This document shows positions 1-6,778 of a stretch of DNA of 64,000 nt, in pieces. The position numbers and the translations under genes are program-made. The notes under the pieces were generated by a model, which was not told the DNA's origin, did no database searches, and saw nothing but the letters and a program-made list of their open reading frames with translations. Where the stretch lies: positions 2,976,001 through 3,040,000 of the forward strand of contig CBDFMN010000003.1 of the NCBI GenBank assembly GCA_965249685.1, in the 5' to 3' direction. Each line of letters opens with the position of its first letter. Within the stretch, counting starts at the first letter, position 1. Source of the DNA: RH-AL1 sp965249685. GTDB lineage: Bacteria; Pseudomonadota; Alphaproteobacteria; Rhizobiales; Beijerinckiaceae.

Positions 1-2
1 AG

Positions 3-218
3 TCGCTGATCGACTCGGTGCTCGGCTACGACACGTTCATGGTCGCGGCCGATTTCGGCGCGTACTGGGATGCGCAGCGCCAGGTGGATGCGCTCTGGGC
101 CAAGCCGAAGGATTGGTCGCGCGCGCGCATTACCAACATCGCCGGGATGGGCTGGTTCTCGTCCGACCGCACGATCCGCGAGTATGCCGAAGACATCTGG
201 AGGGCGCCGACGCTATAG
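3..218 (+). CDS. glgP: glycogen/alpha-glucan phosphorylase, C-terminal end (partial)
   Basis: Only the last 71 residues are in the window; the gene begins upstream. The reading frame is open from the window edge to TAG at 216-218. The segment MGWFSSDRTIREYAEDIW near the end is the characteristic C-terminus of bacterial glycogen phosphorylases (GT35), PLP enzymes that release glucose-1-phosphate from alpha-1,4-glucans in the cytoplasm. The PLP lysine and active site lie outside the window, so activity cannot be judged. It converges on egtD, from which it is separated by 88 bases. Confidence 0.85.
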   Translation, partial: SLIDSVLGYDTFMVAADFGAYWDAQRQVDALWAKPKDWSRARITNIAGMGWFSSDRTIREYAEDIWRAPTL

Positions 219-267
219 GCGTTCGCTCGCGATCGCGGTTCTCGAGTGCTGACCGCCCTTCGATATC

Positions 268-298
268 CTCTCGGCGGCGCTCCGCGCGGCTCCGAGAG
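268..298. terminator. possible bidirectional terminator between glgP and egtD
   Basis: CTCTCGG at 268-274 can pair with CCGAGAG at 292-298 around a GC-rich loop. The hairpin lies between two convergent genes, a position that suits a shared terminator. There is no clear T-tract, so this is a weak call. Confidence 0.35.
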
Positions 299-306
299 AG
301 TGTACG

Positions 307-1260
307 TCAGCCGACCACCAGCTCGTGGACGCTGAAGAGGTGTTGCTCGTCCGTCCACACGTGTCGCGGCGTCCACCCCGCGCTGCTCGCGAGCGTGCCA
401 AAATCCTCGATCGAATATTTGTACGAGTTTTCGGTGTGGATGGATTCGCCCGGCCTGAACGCGAACTGCCGCCCGAGCAGAGAGACCGCCTGCGCGCGCG
501 TGCTGACGAGGTGCATCTCGATCCGGCTCTTCGCCGCGTTGAACACCGCCCGGTGCTGGAAACCGCCGAGATCGAAGTCCGCGCCGAGTTCGCGGTTGGC
601 GCGAACGAGGAGATTGAGGTTGAAGGCGGCGGTGACGCCAGCCGCGTCGTTGTAGGCGGGGATCAGTCGCGCCATATCCTTGCGGAGGTCGACGCCGATG
701 ATGAGACGGCCGCTTTCCCCGAGGCTCGCGGCCATGCCGCGCAGCAGAGCGGCGGCCTCGTCGGGCGCAAAATTGCCGATCGTGGAGCCGGGGAAGAAGC
801 CGAGCCGCGGGCGGCTGGCGAGGTCCCCGGGCAGCGTCAGCTCGACGCGGAAATCCCCTACCACCGGGTTCACGGCCAACGCCGGGAAGCGCCGCGCCAA
901 GCGCTCGCGCGCCTCTTCGAGCGCGCTCTGCGACACGTCAATCGGCACGTAGGCCCTCAGCGCGTCGAGCGCAGTGAGCAGGATCTCCGTCTTGCGGCTG
1001 GAGCCCGAACCGAACTCCACGAGAACCGCGCCGCGTGGCGTCTCCGCGGCGATCGGCCCGGCACAGCGCTCGAGGATCGCCGCCTCCGTGCGGGTCGGGT
1101 AATATTCGGGCACGGCGGTGATCATCTCGAACAGCTCGCTGCCGCGGGCATCGTACAAGAAGCGACAGGGTAACGTTTTGCTGGCTTCCGACAAGCCGGC
1201 CAAGGCCGCTGCGGCGAAGCCGTCGCCAGCTTCGTCGAAAGCTCGGGTGTCGTGCGTCAT
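307..1260 (-). CDS. egtD: L-histidine N-alpha-methyltransferase EgtD
   Basis: This 317-residue protein would trimethylate histidine to hercynine with three SAM, the first step of ergothioneine synthesis in the cytoplasm. The SAM-binding loop VEFGSGSSRKTE lies at about residues 81-92, and the family block FFPGSTIGNF follows. Length is normal for EgtD. The ATG at 1260 was chosen over longer in-frame extensions because it forms an ATGA overlap with the egtB stop and the MTHDTRAF start suits the family. It is translationally coupled to egtB, and the two give the minimal ergothioneine module. Confidence 0.92.
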   Translation of the reverse strand: MTHDTRAFDEAGDGFAAAALAGLSEASKTLPCRFLYDARGSELFEMITAVPEYYPTRTEAAILERCAGPIAAETPRGAVLVEFGSGSSRKTEILLTALDALRAYVPIDVSQSALEEARERLARRFPALAVNPVVGDFRVELTLPGDLASRPRLGFFPGSTIGNFAPDEAAALLRGMAASLGESGRLIIGVDLRKDMARLIPAYNDAAGVTAAFNLNLLVRANRELGADFDLGGFQHRAVFNAAKSRIEMHLVSTRAQAVSLLGRQFAFRPGESIHTENSYKYSIEDFGTLASSAGWTPRHVWTDEQHLFSVHELVVG

Positions 1261-2549
1261 CGGAGGTCGCTCGCGAGCCGCAGGCCGGCGAACTGCCAGC
1301 GCTGGTGGGGGTAAAAGAAGTTGCGGTAGGTGGCCCGCGCGTGGCCGGCCGGCGTCGCGCAGGAGGAGCCGCGCAGAACCTGCTGGCTGACCATGAATTT
1401 GCCGTTGTACTCGCCGATGGCACCAGGCGCGGCGCGGTAGCCGGGATACGGCAGGTAGGCGCTTTGCGTCCATTGCCAGACCTCGCCGAACATCTGCTTG
1501 TCCGATCCTCGGGCCGGCTGCGGCCGCAGTGCCCACGAGTCGGCGACCGGTTGCGCCTCGCCGCTCGCGAGCGCCGCGTGCTCCCACTCGGCCTCCGTCG
1601 GCAACCGCTTGCCGGCCCAGCGCGCATACGCATCGGCCTCGAAGTAGCTGACGTGCGACACGGGCGCGGCTTGGTCGAGGTCGATGACGCCGGCCAGACT
1701 CATCCGGGTCCAACCACCCTTGCTCTTCGACCAGTAGAGCGGAGCCTCCCAAGCTTCGGCCTTGACGGTCGCCCAGCCGTCGGCAAGCCAAAGGGCCGGC
1801 GCGCGGTAGCCGCCGTCCTCCACGAACGCCAGCCAATCGGCGTTGGTGACCAGCTGGTCGGCCAGCTTGAACGGGTGCAGCAGAACCTGATGGCGCGGCA
1901 GTTCGTTGTCGAAACTGAAGCCCGGCCCGTCATGGCCGATCATATGGATCCCGCCCTCGAACGCCGTGTAGCTCGTCGGTCGCCCCTGGCCAGAGGCGGC
2001 TTTCGCCAGGTCGGTGCGGTACGCCGGCCGCAGCGGGCTGGCGGCGAACAGGCTGAGTACGTCCGTCAGCAGCAACTCCTGGTGCTGCTGCTCGTGGTTG
2101 ATCCCGATCTCGACGAGCGCCTGGACCGCGGCTTGGTCGCCGGCGGGCTGGGCAAGCAGCTGTTTCAACCCAGCGTCGACGTGAGCGCGATAGGCAAAGA
2201 CCTCCTCGCTCGTGGGGCGCGTCAGCAGCCCGCGCAGGCCGCGTGGCTGGCGCTCGCCTTCCGCCTCGTAATAGGAGTTGAAACAGAACGGAAAGCGCTC
2301 GTCGAAGAGACGGTAGGAAGGCAGGTACGGCTTGAGGAGAAAGGTCTCGAAGAACCATGTGACGTGGGCGAGATGCCACTTCGTCGGGCTGGCGTCGTCG
2401 TTGGGCTGGACGACCTGGTCCTCGGGGGACAGCGGCGCTGCGAGGTCGAGCGAGTGCGCCCGCGTCGCGAAGAGTCGGCGCTCCCGCTCCGAACGAGCGC
2501 CGAGCGCCGCGTGCGGCGACGGTTCGCGCCGAGGTAGACCTGAACTCAT
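1257..2549 (-). CDS. egtB: ergothioneine biosynthesis sulfoxide synthase EgtB
   Basis: This 430-residue non-haem iron enzyme would join hercynine to a thiol (gamma-glutamylcysteine or cysteine) with O2. The N-terminal DinB-like domain carries iron ligands: H62 in WHLAHVTWFFE, and H152/H156 in NHEQQHQE. The C-terminal formylglycine-generating-enzyme-like fold shows RLPTEAEWEHAA, WQWTQSAY and VLRGSSCATP. The frame is open further upstream, but the extension is low-complexity; ATG 2549 is the natural start, 40 bases downstream of an EcfG-type promoter. First gene of the egtBD operon. Confidence 0.93.
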   Translation of the reverse strand: MSSGLPRREPSPHAALGARSERERRLFATRAHSLDLAAPLSPEDQVVQPNDDASPTKWHLAHVTWFFETFLLKPYLPSYRLFDERFPFCFNSYYEAEGERQPRGLRGLLTRPTSEEVFAYRAHVDAGLKQLLAQPAGDQAAVQALVEIGINHEQQHQELLLTDVLSLFAASPLRPAYRTDLAKAASGQGRPTSYTAFEGGIHMIGHDGPGFSFDNELPRHQVLLHPFKLADQLVTNADWLAFVEDGGYRAPALWLADGWATVKAEAWEAPLYWSKSKGGWTRMSLAGVIDLDQAAPVSHVSYFEADAYARWAGKRLPTEAEWEHAALASGEAQPVADSWALRPQPARGSDKQMFGEVWQWTQSAYLPYPGYRAAPGAIGEYNGKFMVSQQVLRGSSCATPAGHARATYRNFFYPHQRWQFAGLRLASDLR

Positions 2550-2588
2550 GGACCTCTCCGATGCCGTGGCGCGCTCAGCGGACGGCGA

Positions 2589-2614
2589 AACACAGCGCCC
2601 TCTGACTTGGTTCC
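2589..2614 (-). promoter_or_regulatory. EcfG (general stress sigma factor) type promoter of egtBD
   Basis: On the minus strand GGAAC (2614-2610) is followed after 17 bases by TGTT (2592-2589). This matches the alphaproteobacterial EcfG consensus GGAAC-N16/17-CGTT at 8 of 9 positions. It lies 40 bases upstream of the egtB start. Control of an antioxidant thiol pathway by the PhyR-EcfG stress response would make sense, but this rests on sequence only. Confidence 0.55.
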
Positions 2615-2655
2615 ATCCACGACGCGCAATGCGCGCTGGCGACGGCGGGAACGCC

Positions 2656-2982
2656 CTAGATGGGCCGACTCGGCGCGGTTGCAAGAGGATATATCCTCTC
2701 ACGCCGCCGCCACGCGCGACCGAGCAGGAGCGCGGCCCGCGCGTTGAGGAGACACACTTCGCCCCCGAAACCGAACCAGCGGCGCGGGCTTTTCTCTTCC
2801 CTCTCGACGAGATGAGCGGCGACCGCCACCAGCGTGTCCGGCGAGGCGCTCCCGAGGCCGGGATGAAGCGTGTCCAGCGCCATCGGCCACCGTGCGTAGC
2901 GGCGGGCACGGCCTTTGATCCCTTGAGCGACGGCCGTGGCGGCCGCAGCGGCGAACGGGTTTGATGAGGCTGGATCGTTCAT
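2656..2982 (-). CDS. hypothetical protein, probably prophage early region
   Basis: This 108-residue basic protein is not recognised. It starts at ATG 2982 with a Shine-Dalgarno GGAG about 10 bases upstream. Codon third positions are G/C rich as in real genes here. The N-terminus is Ala-rich (PFAAAAATAVAQG), the middle is helical and hydrophobic, and the end is Arg-rich. Its promoter region contains a copy of the same GGTA-N4-TACC operator found beside the phage repressor, so it most likely belongs to the prophage regulon. It reads towards egtB on the same strand, so read-through into egtBD is possible. Confidence 0.5.
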   Translation of the reverse strand: MNDPASSNPFAAAAATAVAQGIKGRARRYARWPMALDTLHPGLGSASPDTLVAVAAHLVEREEKSPRRWFGFGGEVCLLNARAALLLGRAWRRRERIYPLATAPSRPI

Positions 2983-3016
2983 GATCGGTACGCTCCGGTA
3001 AAGAAGCGAATACTAC

Positions 3017-3030
3017 AGGTAAAAGTACCT
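3017..3030. promoter_or_regulatory. phage repressor operator O1 (AGGTA-AAAG-TACCT)
   Basis: This is a perfect 5-bp inverted repeat with a 4-base spacer. It sits between a weak minus-strand -35 (TACACG, 3038-3033) and -10 (TAGTAT, 3015-3010) driving the 108-residue gene. The GGTA-N4-TACC core is shared with two sites at 3708-3721 and 3767-3778, next to the repressor gene. Confidence 0.55.
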
Positions 3031-3063
3031 ATCGTGTAGGGGTCTCGATCGGACGGGTGGCGC

Positions 3064-3705
3064 TCACGTCAAGGTCTGTCGCCACTGGTTGCCCGGTAGG
3101 ATCATGAGGATGCGTGCCGCCCACTCGATGGTCACGCCGCGGATCGGCGGCGCGTTATGGCTCTCGAGGTCGAAGGTGCCCTCGCGCGAGCCGCGGCGGA
3201 TCACCTTGAGGTAGCGCTTCCCCTCGGCGGTACGCACCGCGGCTTCGCTCCCGGTGATGGCATGCGCATCGACCTCCGAGCGCCCGCAGATCACGACATC
3301 GCCGGAATCATAGCGCGGCCACATGCTGTCGCCCTCCACCACGAAGGCCACCGACTCCGGTGGAATGGGAAAGGGCAGGTTGATCTCGAACAAGCCTTCG
3401 GGCGGAATCTGTTCGAATTCCGGCAGGATCTCCGCCCCCGCGCCGATCCGCCCAACGACGCGCACCGCCGGGCTCGCGCCCTCGTCGCCCGCGCCCTCCA
3501 GCAACCAAGCTGCCGTCGTCTTCAGCACCGGGGCGAGCGCCACCAGCGTTTCGGTCGTGATCCCACGGCGCTCGCCGTTCTGCACCGCGCGCTTGAGGTT
3601 GCGGATCGCGTCGGGCCGCTTGGCGAGGTCCGAGGCCCGGTTTGCCGAAAGGCCTACCAGCTCCAGCCTGCTTTCGATCCGCGATAGGACGGCTTGAAGC
3701 TGCAT
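3064..3705 (-). CDS. phage-type transcriptional repressor, HTH plus S24/LexA peptidase domain
   Basis: This 213-residue CI-like repressor would hold the prophage in lysogeny and be inactivated by RecA-stimulated self-cleavage. An N-terminal Cro/CI-type HTH covers about residues 5-75. The hinge has an Ala-Gly bond in IGAGA (A89-G90), the expected cleavage site. The peptidase dyad is S127 in EGDSM and K167 in RYLKVI. The reading frame is open far upstream, but ATG 3705 is the family-like start and lies just downstream of a -10. It is divergent from the GcrA-like gene. Operator O2 covers its own -10 (TATTCT, 3717-3712), suggesting autoregulation. Confidence 0.85.
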   Translation of the reverse strand: MQLQAVLSRIESRLELVGLSANRASDLAKRPDAIRNLKRAVQNGERRGITTETLVALAPVLKTTAAWLLEGAGDEGASPAVRVVGRIGAGAEILPEFEQIPPEGLFEINLPFPIPPESVAFVVEGDSMWPRYDSGDVVICGRSEVDAHAITGSEAAVRTAEGKRYLKVIRRGSREGTFDLESHNAPPIRGVTIEWAARILMILPGNQWRQTLT

Positions 3706-3707
3706 GA

Positions 3708-3721
3708 CGGTAGAATAACCG
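3708..3721. promoter_or_regulatory. phage repressor operator O2 overlapping the repressor promoter
   Basis: CGGTA-GAAT-AACCG is an inverted repeat with 4 of 5 arm positions matching, the same architecture as O1 and O3. It overlaps the minus-strand -10 TATTCT (3717-3712), whose -35 TAGACA lies at 3739-3734 with a 16-base spacer. The -10 is only about 7 bases from the repressor ATG, so the repressor mRNA may be leaderless. Confidence 0.5.
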
Positions 3722-3755
3722 AAAAAGATGCGGTGTCTACCCTGTCGTTGATCCA

Positions 3756-3784
3756 TTGACGAAACAGGTAGGTTTACCGATTGT
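3756..3784 (+). promoter_or_regulatory. early rightward phage promoter with operator O3 in its spacer
   Basis: TTGACG (-35, 3756-3761) is followed by a 17-base spacer and GATTGT (weak -10, 3779-3784). The spacer contains operator O3, GGTA-GGTT-TACC, at 3767-3778. The start codon at 3791 lies only 6 bases past the -10 and has no Shine-Dalgarno, so the transcript is probably leaderless. A repressor bound at O3 would block polymerase. Confidence 0.5.
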
Positions 3785-3790
3785 AGAGTT

Positions 3791-4132
3791 ATGAAAACGC
3801 AACCCAAGTCTCCCCTCAAGACTCGCTGGACCAATGAGCGCGTCGCCCGTCTCGGCTTCCTCGTAGGCCAGGGATGGGACGCCAAACGCGTCGCCGGCGA
3901 TCCGTTGATCGCCTCGACACCCAACAACGTCCATCGCCAGGCGCAGCGCTTCGGCCTCGCGTTCCGCGACTCGCCGACGAGCCTTTGCCGCCTCCCTGGC
4001 GAGGCGGGTAGCCTTTACGACGCCGCCGCCGCGAAACGCGGCCTCACGCGCGAGGGGCTGATCCGTATGCTGCTCGTCACCGCCGCCTCGGACGCCGCTC
4101 TCATCGACAACATCCTCGACGATGGCCTCTGA
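3791..4132 (+). CDS. small GcrA-like/HTH prophage early protein
   Basis: This 113-residue protein is divergent from the repressor and is the first rightward gene, in the position of a Cro or early regulator. Residues about 13-55 (WTNERVARLGFLV..., NNVHRQAQRFGL) resemble the N-terminal winged-helix region of GcrA-type regulators, which read WT-ER-x-L...VhrkhrLGL. The C-terminus is a short helical stretch. The family match is by motif only, so DNA binding is inferred. Its stop overlaps the start of the next gene. Confidence 0.6.
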   Translation: MKTQPKSPLKTRWTNERVARLGFLVGQGWDAKRVAGDPLIASTPNNVHRQAQRFGLAFRDSPTSLCRLPGEAGSLYDAAAAKRGLTREGLIRMLLVTAASDAALIDNILDDGL

Positions 4133-4631
4133 GATGGACAATCTCCGCGAAGGCGCGCTGGACGGCGACGCGCCAGTGCCGGCCACCTGGACGCCCGAAC
4201 ACGTCGCGCGTCGCCTCGTCGAGGCGTTCCGCACCCTCGACCGTCTGCCGCGCGTTCGCGGTCCGCGGCCGCCCGGCGATCACTGGCCGCGGCACCGCGT
4301 CGAGTGGGACGACCATCTCGCGCAGGCCGAGTTGCCCGAGAGTGAGAAGCGCGAGCGCGCGGAATGGCGCAACCGCCTCGGCGCGGCTCCCACCGGGGCG
4401 GAGATCGCCCGAATGGAAACGAGTCTCGAATGGCTGCGGACCCTGCGAGCGGCCGATAGCGGCTTGGCGCTGGTCACCAGCCTGTGGGCGCTCCGCGCCG
4501 CGCGCCGCCGCTCGGTGCGCGCGCTGTGCCGCGAAAAGAAATGGGCCCCGCACACGTTCTATCGTCTGCGGGCCAAGGCGTTGGAGCATCTGGCCGCAAA
4601 CCTCAACGCGCGGCAGGTCGCCGTCTTCTGA
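4122..4631 (+). CDS. DUF6362-like prophage protein
   Basis: This 169-residue protein begins its conserved part with WTPEHVARRLVEAFRTLDRLP, a pattern I associate with DUF6362 phage proteins of alphaproteobacteria; the function is unknown. The C-terminal region (REKKWAPHTFYRLRAKALEHL) looks like a helix-turn-helix. It could therefore be a DNA-binding small-terminase-like or regulatory protein; no other small terminase is seen before the large subunit. It overlaps the upstream gene by 11 bases. ATG 4134 is an alternative start four codons later. Confidence 0.6.
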   Translation: MASEMDNLREGALDGDAPVPATWTPEHVARRLVEAFRTLDRLPRVRGPRPPGDHWPRHRVEWDDHLAQAELPESEKRERAEWRNRLGAAPTGAEIARMETSLEWLRTLRAADSGLALVTSLWALRAARRRSVRALCREKKWAPHTFYRLRAKALEHLAANLNARQVAVF

Positions 4632-4722
4632 CCGCGCTTCCCGAGCACGCGCTCCCCATGCTATGGCGTCGGCCTCGACCCTCGAGGTCGATACCACAGG
4701 GGTCGCGCATGAGTGGGCTTCG

Positions 4723-4998
4723 ATGAGACGCCTCGCAGGCATCGCGCTCGTTCTAGCCCTGGGCGGCTGCGGCGCGCGCGACTGCGTGCTCGACATCGCG
4801 CATCGCGATTGCCCCGAGACACAAGCCCTCGCAACGACCTTCCCGCAGGACGACGCCAATTGCCGCTCCTACGGCCTCGCGCCGGACACGCGCGCTTATG
4901 CTAAGTGCCGGGAAGACAAGTCCCACGTCCATCGCCTCACGAAGGACGAGTCGGACTATGGCTTCCTGCGCAACCCGATCCTGCCCAGCCTCCACTAA
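4723..4998 (+). CDS. small lipoprotein
   Basis: This 91-residue protein has a clear lipoprotein signal: MRR, a hydrophobic core and the lipobox LGGC with Cys at about residue 17. The mature part contains the motif CRSYGLAPDTRAYAKC, seen in small envelope proteins of Hyphomicrobiales. The shorter start at 4723 was chosen over a longer in-frame extension because it gives the signal peptide. It lies in the early prophage region and may be a lysogenic conversion gene, or simply a host gene. Confidence 0.6.
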   Translation: MRRLAGIALVLALGGCGARDCVLDIAHRDCPETQALATTFPQDDANCRSYGLAPDTRAYAKCREDKSHVHRLTKDESDYGFLRNPILPSLH

Positions 4999-5070
4999 TC
5001 CGGCGTTTACCAAATCGACGTGCGGCCCCCGCGTGCAAGTGCGAGCGCGCATTTCCTCCGCGCGGCACAG

Positions 5071-5127
5071 GGTTGACGGGCGACCGTTTGCGACGGCTTA
5101 ATGCGCGTGTACCGAGCCCAACCTGCG
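5071..5127 (+). repeat. imperfect direct repeat, copy A (upstream of terminase)
   Basis: This copy matches 5311-5366 at roughly 80% identity with one single-base indel. The best conserved blocks are GTTGACG, GTTTGCGACG and TAATGCGCG. The two copies are 240 bases apart in the 444-base gene-free stretch 4999-5442. A small GC-rich hairpin (CCCGC 5141-5145 with GCGGG 5155-5159) lies just after copy A. No coding gene is supported in this stretch. Confidence 0.55.
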
Positions 5128-5310
5128 CCTGCAGCGTTCCCCCGCTAAAACTTGGCGGGATCGTCGGTCCCAAACCCTTTCTATTTCCTGGATTTCCAAT
5201 CCCGAGGCGCTTGCGTGAGCAAACGCTTCAAGGGATGGCGCCGTCTTCAGAACGGTGTCAAATCGATGCTCAAGGTTTGTAAGATGGCGCCTTTCCACTC
5301 GGCGACGCGA

Positions 5311-5366
5311 CGTTGACGAACGACGGTTTGCGACGCCTAATGCGCGAGTACCGGGCACGAACTGCG
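5311..5366 (+). repeat. imperfect direct repeat, copy B (upstream of terminase)
   Basis: Partner of the repeat at 5071-5127. It ends 77 bases before the terminase start. The TTGACG block could be a -35 element, but no convincing -10 is placed 16-18 bases downstream. Such a pair just before terL could also be a packaging (pac/cos) site or a duplicated regulatory site. Neither is proven. Confidence 0.5.
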
Positions 5367-5442
5367 TCGCGCCGCCGCCGCCTATGACGTTCGTTCCAAA
5401 CGTATAACCCAAAACCAACGACTCGAAGATGAGGATGCCCGT

Positions 5443-6744
5443 ATGGTCTCTTTCAGCGCGGGGCAGGATGTCGCGCGTCGTCTCATGGACGGCCCGCAGC
5501 GCTACACCTGCCTTGCGGGTGGCACGCGATCGGGCAAGACGTTCCTCATCGTCCGCGCGATCGTGGAGCGGGCGCTGACGGCGGCGGGCTCGCGCCACGC
5601 CATCCTGCGCTTCCACGCCAATGCCGCGCGCGCCTCCATCGCCCTCGATACGCTGCCGGCGGTGATGCGGCTTTGCTTTCCCGACACCAAGCTGAAGGAG
5701 TCCCGGCAGGATGGATTCTTCAAGTTGGCGAACGGGTCGCGCATCTGGATCGGTGGCCTGGACGACAAGGACCGGGTCGAAAAGATCCTGGGCCTTGAAT
5801 ACGCCACCGTGTTCCTCAACGAGGCCTCACAGATTCCCTATCCCTCCGCCCTCATCGCGCTGACGCGTCTCGCCCAGGTGGTGCCCGACCTTCTGCAGCG
5901 CGCCTATGTCGACCTCAACCCCACGAGCAAGGTGCACTGGACCAACATCCTGTTCGGCGAGAAGCGCGACCCCGTGTCGATGCAGCCGCTCGCCGATCCC
6001 ACGGCCTACGCGCGGGCTTTCATCAACCCGCGCGACAACGCGGAGAACCTGTCTTCCGCCTTCCTCGACAGCCTCGCCAACCTGCCCGAGCGGCAGCGCA
6101 AGCGCTTCTACGAAGGCGTCTACGTCGACGCGGTCGACGATGCGCTGTGGGACTTCGAGACCATCGAGCGCCACCGCTGCGCGCCCGACGCCATCCCCGT
6201 CGAGCGGCGCGCCGCCGTCGTCGTGGCGCTCGACCCCTCGGGCGCGGCGGGCCGCGACGACCTTGGGTCGGACGAAATCGGCATCGTCGTTGCCGCACGT
6301 GGCGAGGACGGCGACTGCTACATCCTCGCCGACCGTTCCTGCCGCGAGGCGCCGGCGGCCTGGGGCCGGCGCGCCGTCGCCGCCTTCCACGAATATCGGG
6401 CCGACTGCATCGTCGCGGAATCCAACTTCGGCGGCGAGATGGTGCGTGCCACGATCCAGGCGGCCGACCGTAACGTGCCGGTACGCCTCGTCACCGCCAG
6501 CCGCGGCAAGGCCGTGCGGGCGGAGCCGATCTCGGTGCGCTACGCGCATGGCGAGGTCCACCACGCCGGCCGCTTCCCCAAGCTGGAAGACCAGCTCTGC
6601 GCCTTCGCGGCCTCGGGCTACGGCGGGCAGGGCAGCCCCGACCATGCCGACGCCGCGATCTGGGCCCTCACCCACCTGTTCGGCGCCGACGACACGGCGG
6701 GGATCATCGAGTTCTACCGTCGCCAAGCCCAGGATATCGCCTGA
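5443..6744 (+). CDS. terL: phage terminase large subunit
   Basis: This 433-residue DNA-packaging motor pumps DNA into proheads and cuts it. The N-terminal ATPase has Walker A GGTRSGKT (residues 26-33) and a Walker B-like ATVFLNEAS (121-129), in which the usual Asp-Glu is Asn-Glu. The C-terminal RNase H-like nuclease begins with VVALDPSGAA; SDEIGIVV and SPDHADAAIWAL fit its later acidic motifs. It follows a 444-base gene-free stretch and is followed by portal after 34 bases. Confidence 0.92.
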   Translation: MVSFSAGQDVARRLMDGPQRYTCLAGGTRSGKTFLIVRAIVERALTAAGSRHAILRFHANAARASIALDTLPAVMRLCFPDTKLKESRQDGFFKLANGSRIWIGGLDDKDRVEKILGLEYATVFLNEASQIPYPSALIALTRLAQVVPDLLQRAYVDLNPTSKVHWTNILFGEKRDPVSMQPLADPTAYARAFINPRDNAENLSSAFLDSLANLPERQRKRFYEGVYVDAVDDALWDFETIERHRCAPDAIPVERRAAVVVALDPSGAAGRDDLGSDEIGIVVAARGEDGDCYILADRSCREAPAAWGRRAVAAFHEYRADCIVAESNFGGEMVRATIQAADRNVPVRLVTASRGKAVRAEPISVRYAHGEVHHAGRFPKLEDQLCAFAASGYGGQGSPDHADAAIWALTHLFGADDTAGIIEFYRRQAQDIA

Positions 6745-6778
6745 TGCAAAACTTTAAGCCCAAGCCGGGAGCCGCGCC

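Noticed and set aside
5141..5159. CCCGC/GCGGG hairpin as a rho-independent terminator
   Set aside because: Only a 5-base stem and no T-tract; mentioned with the repeat but not called.
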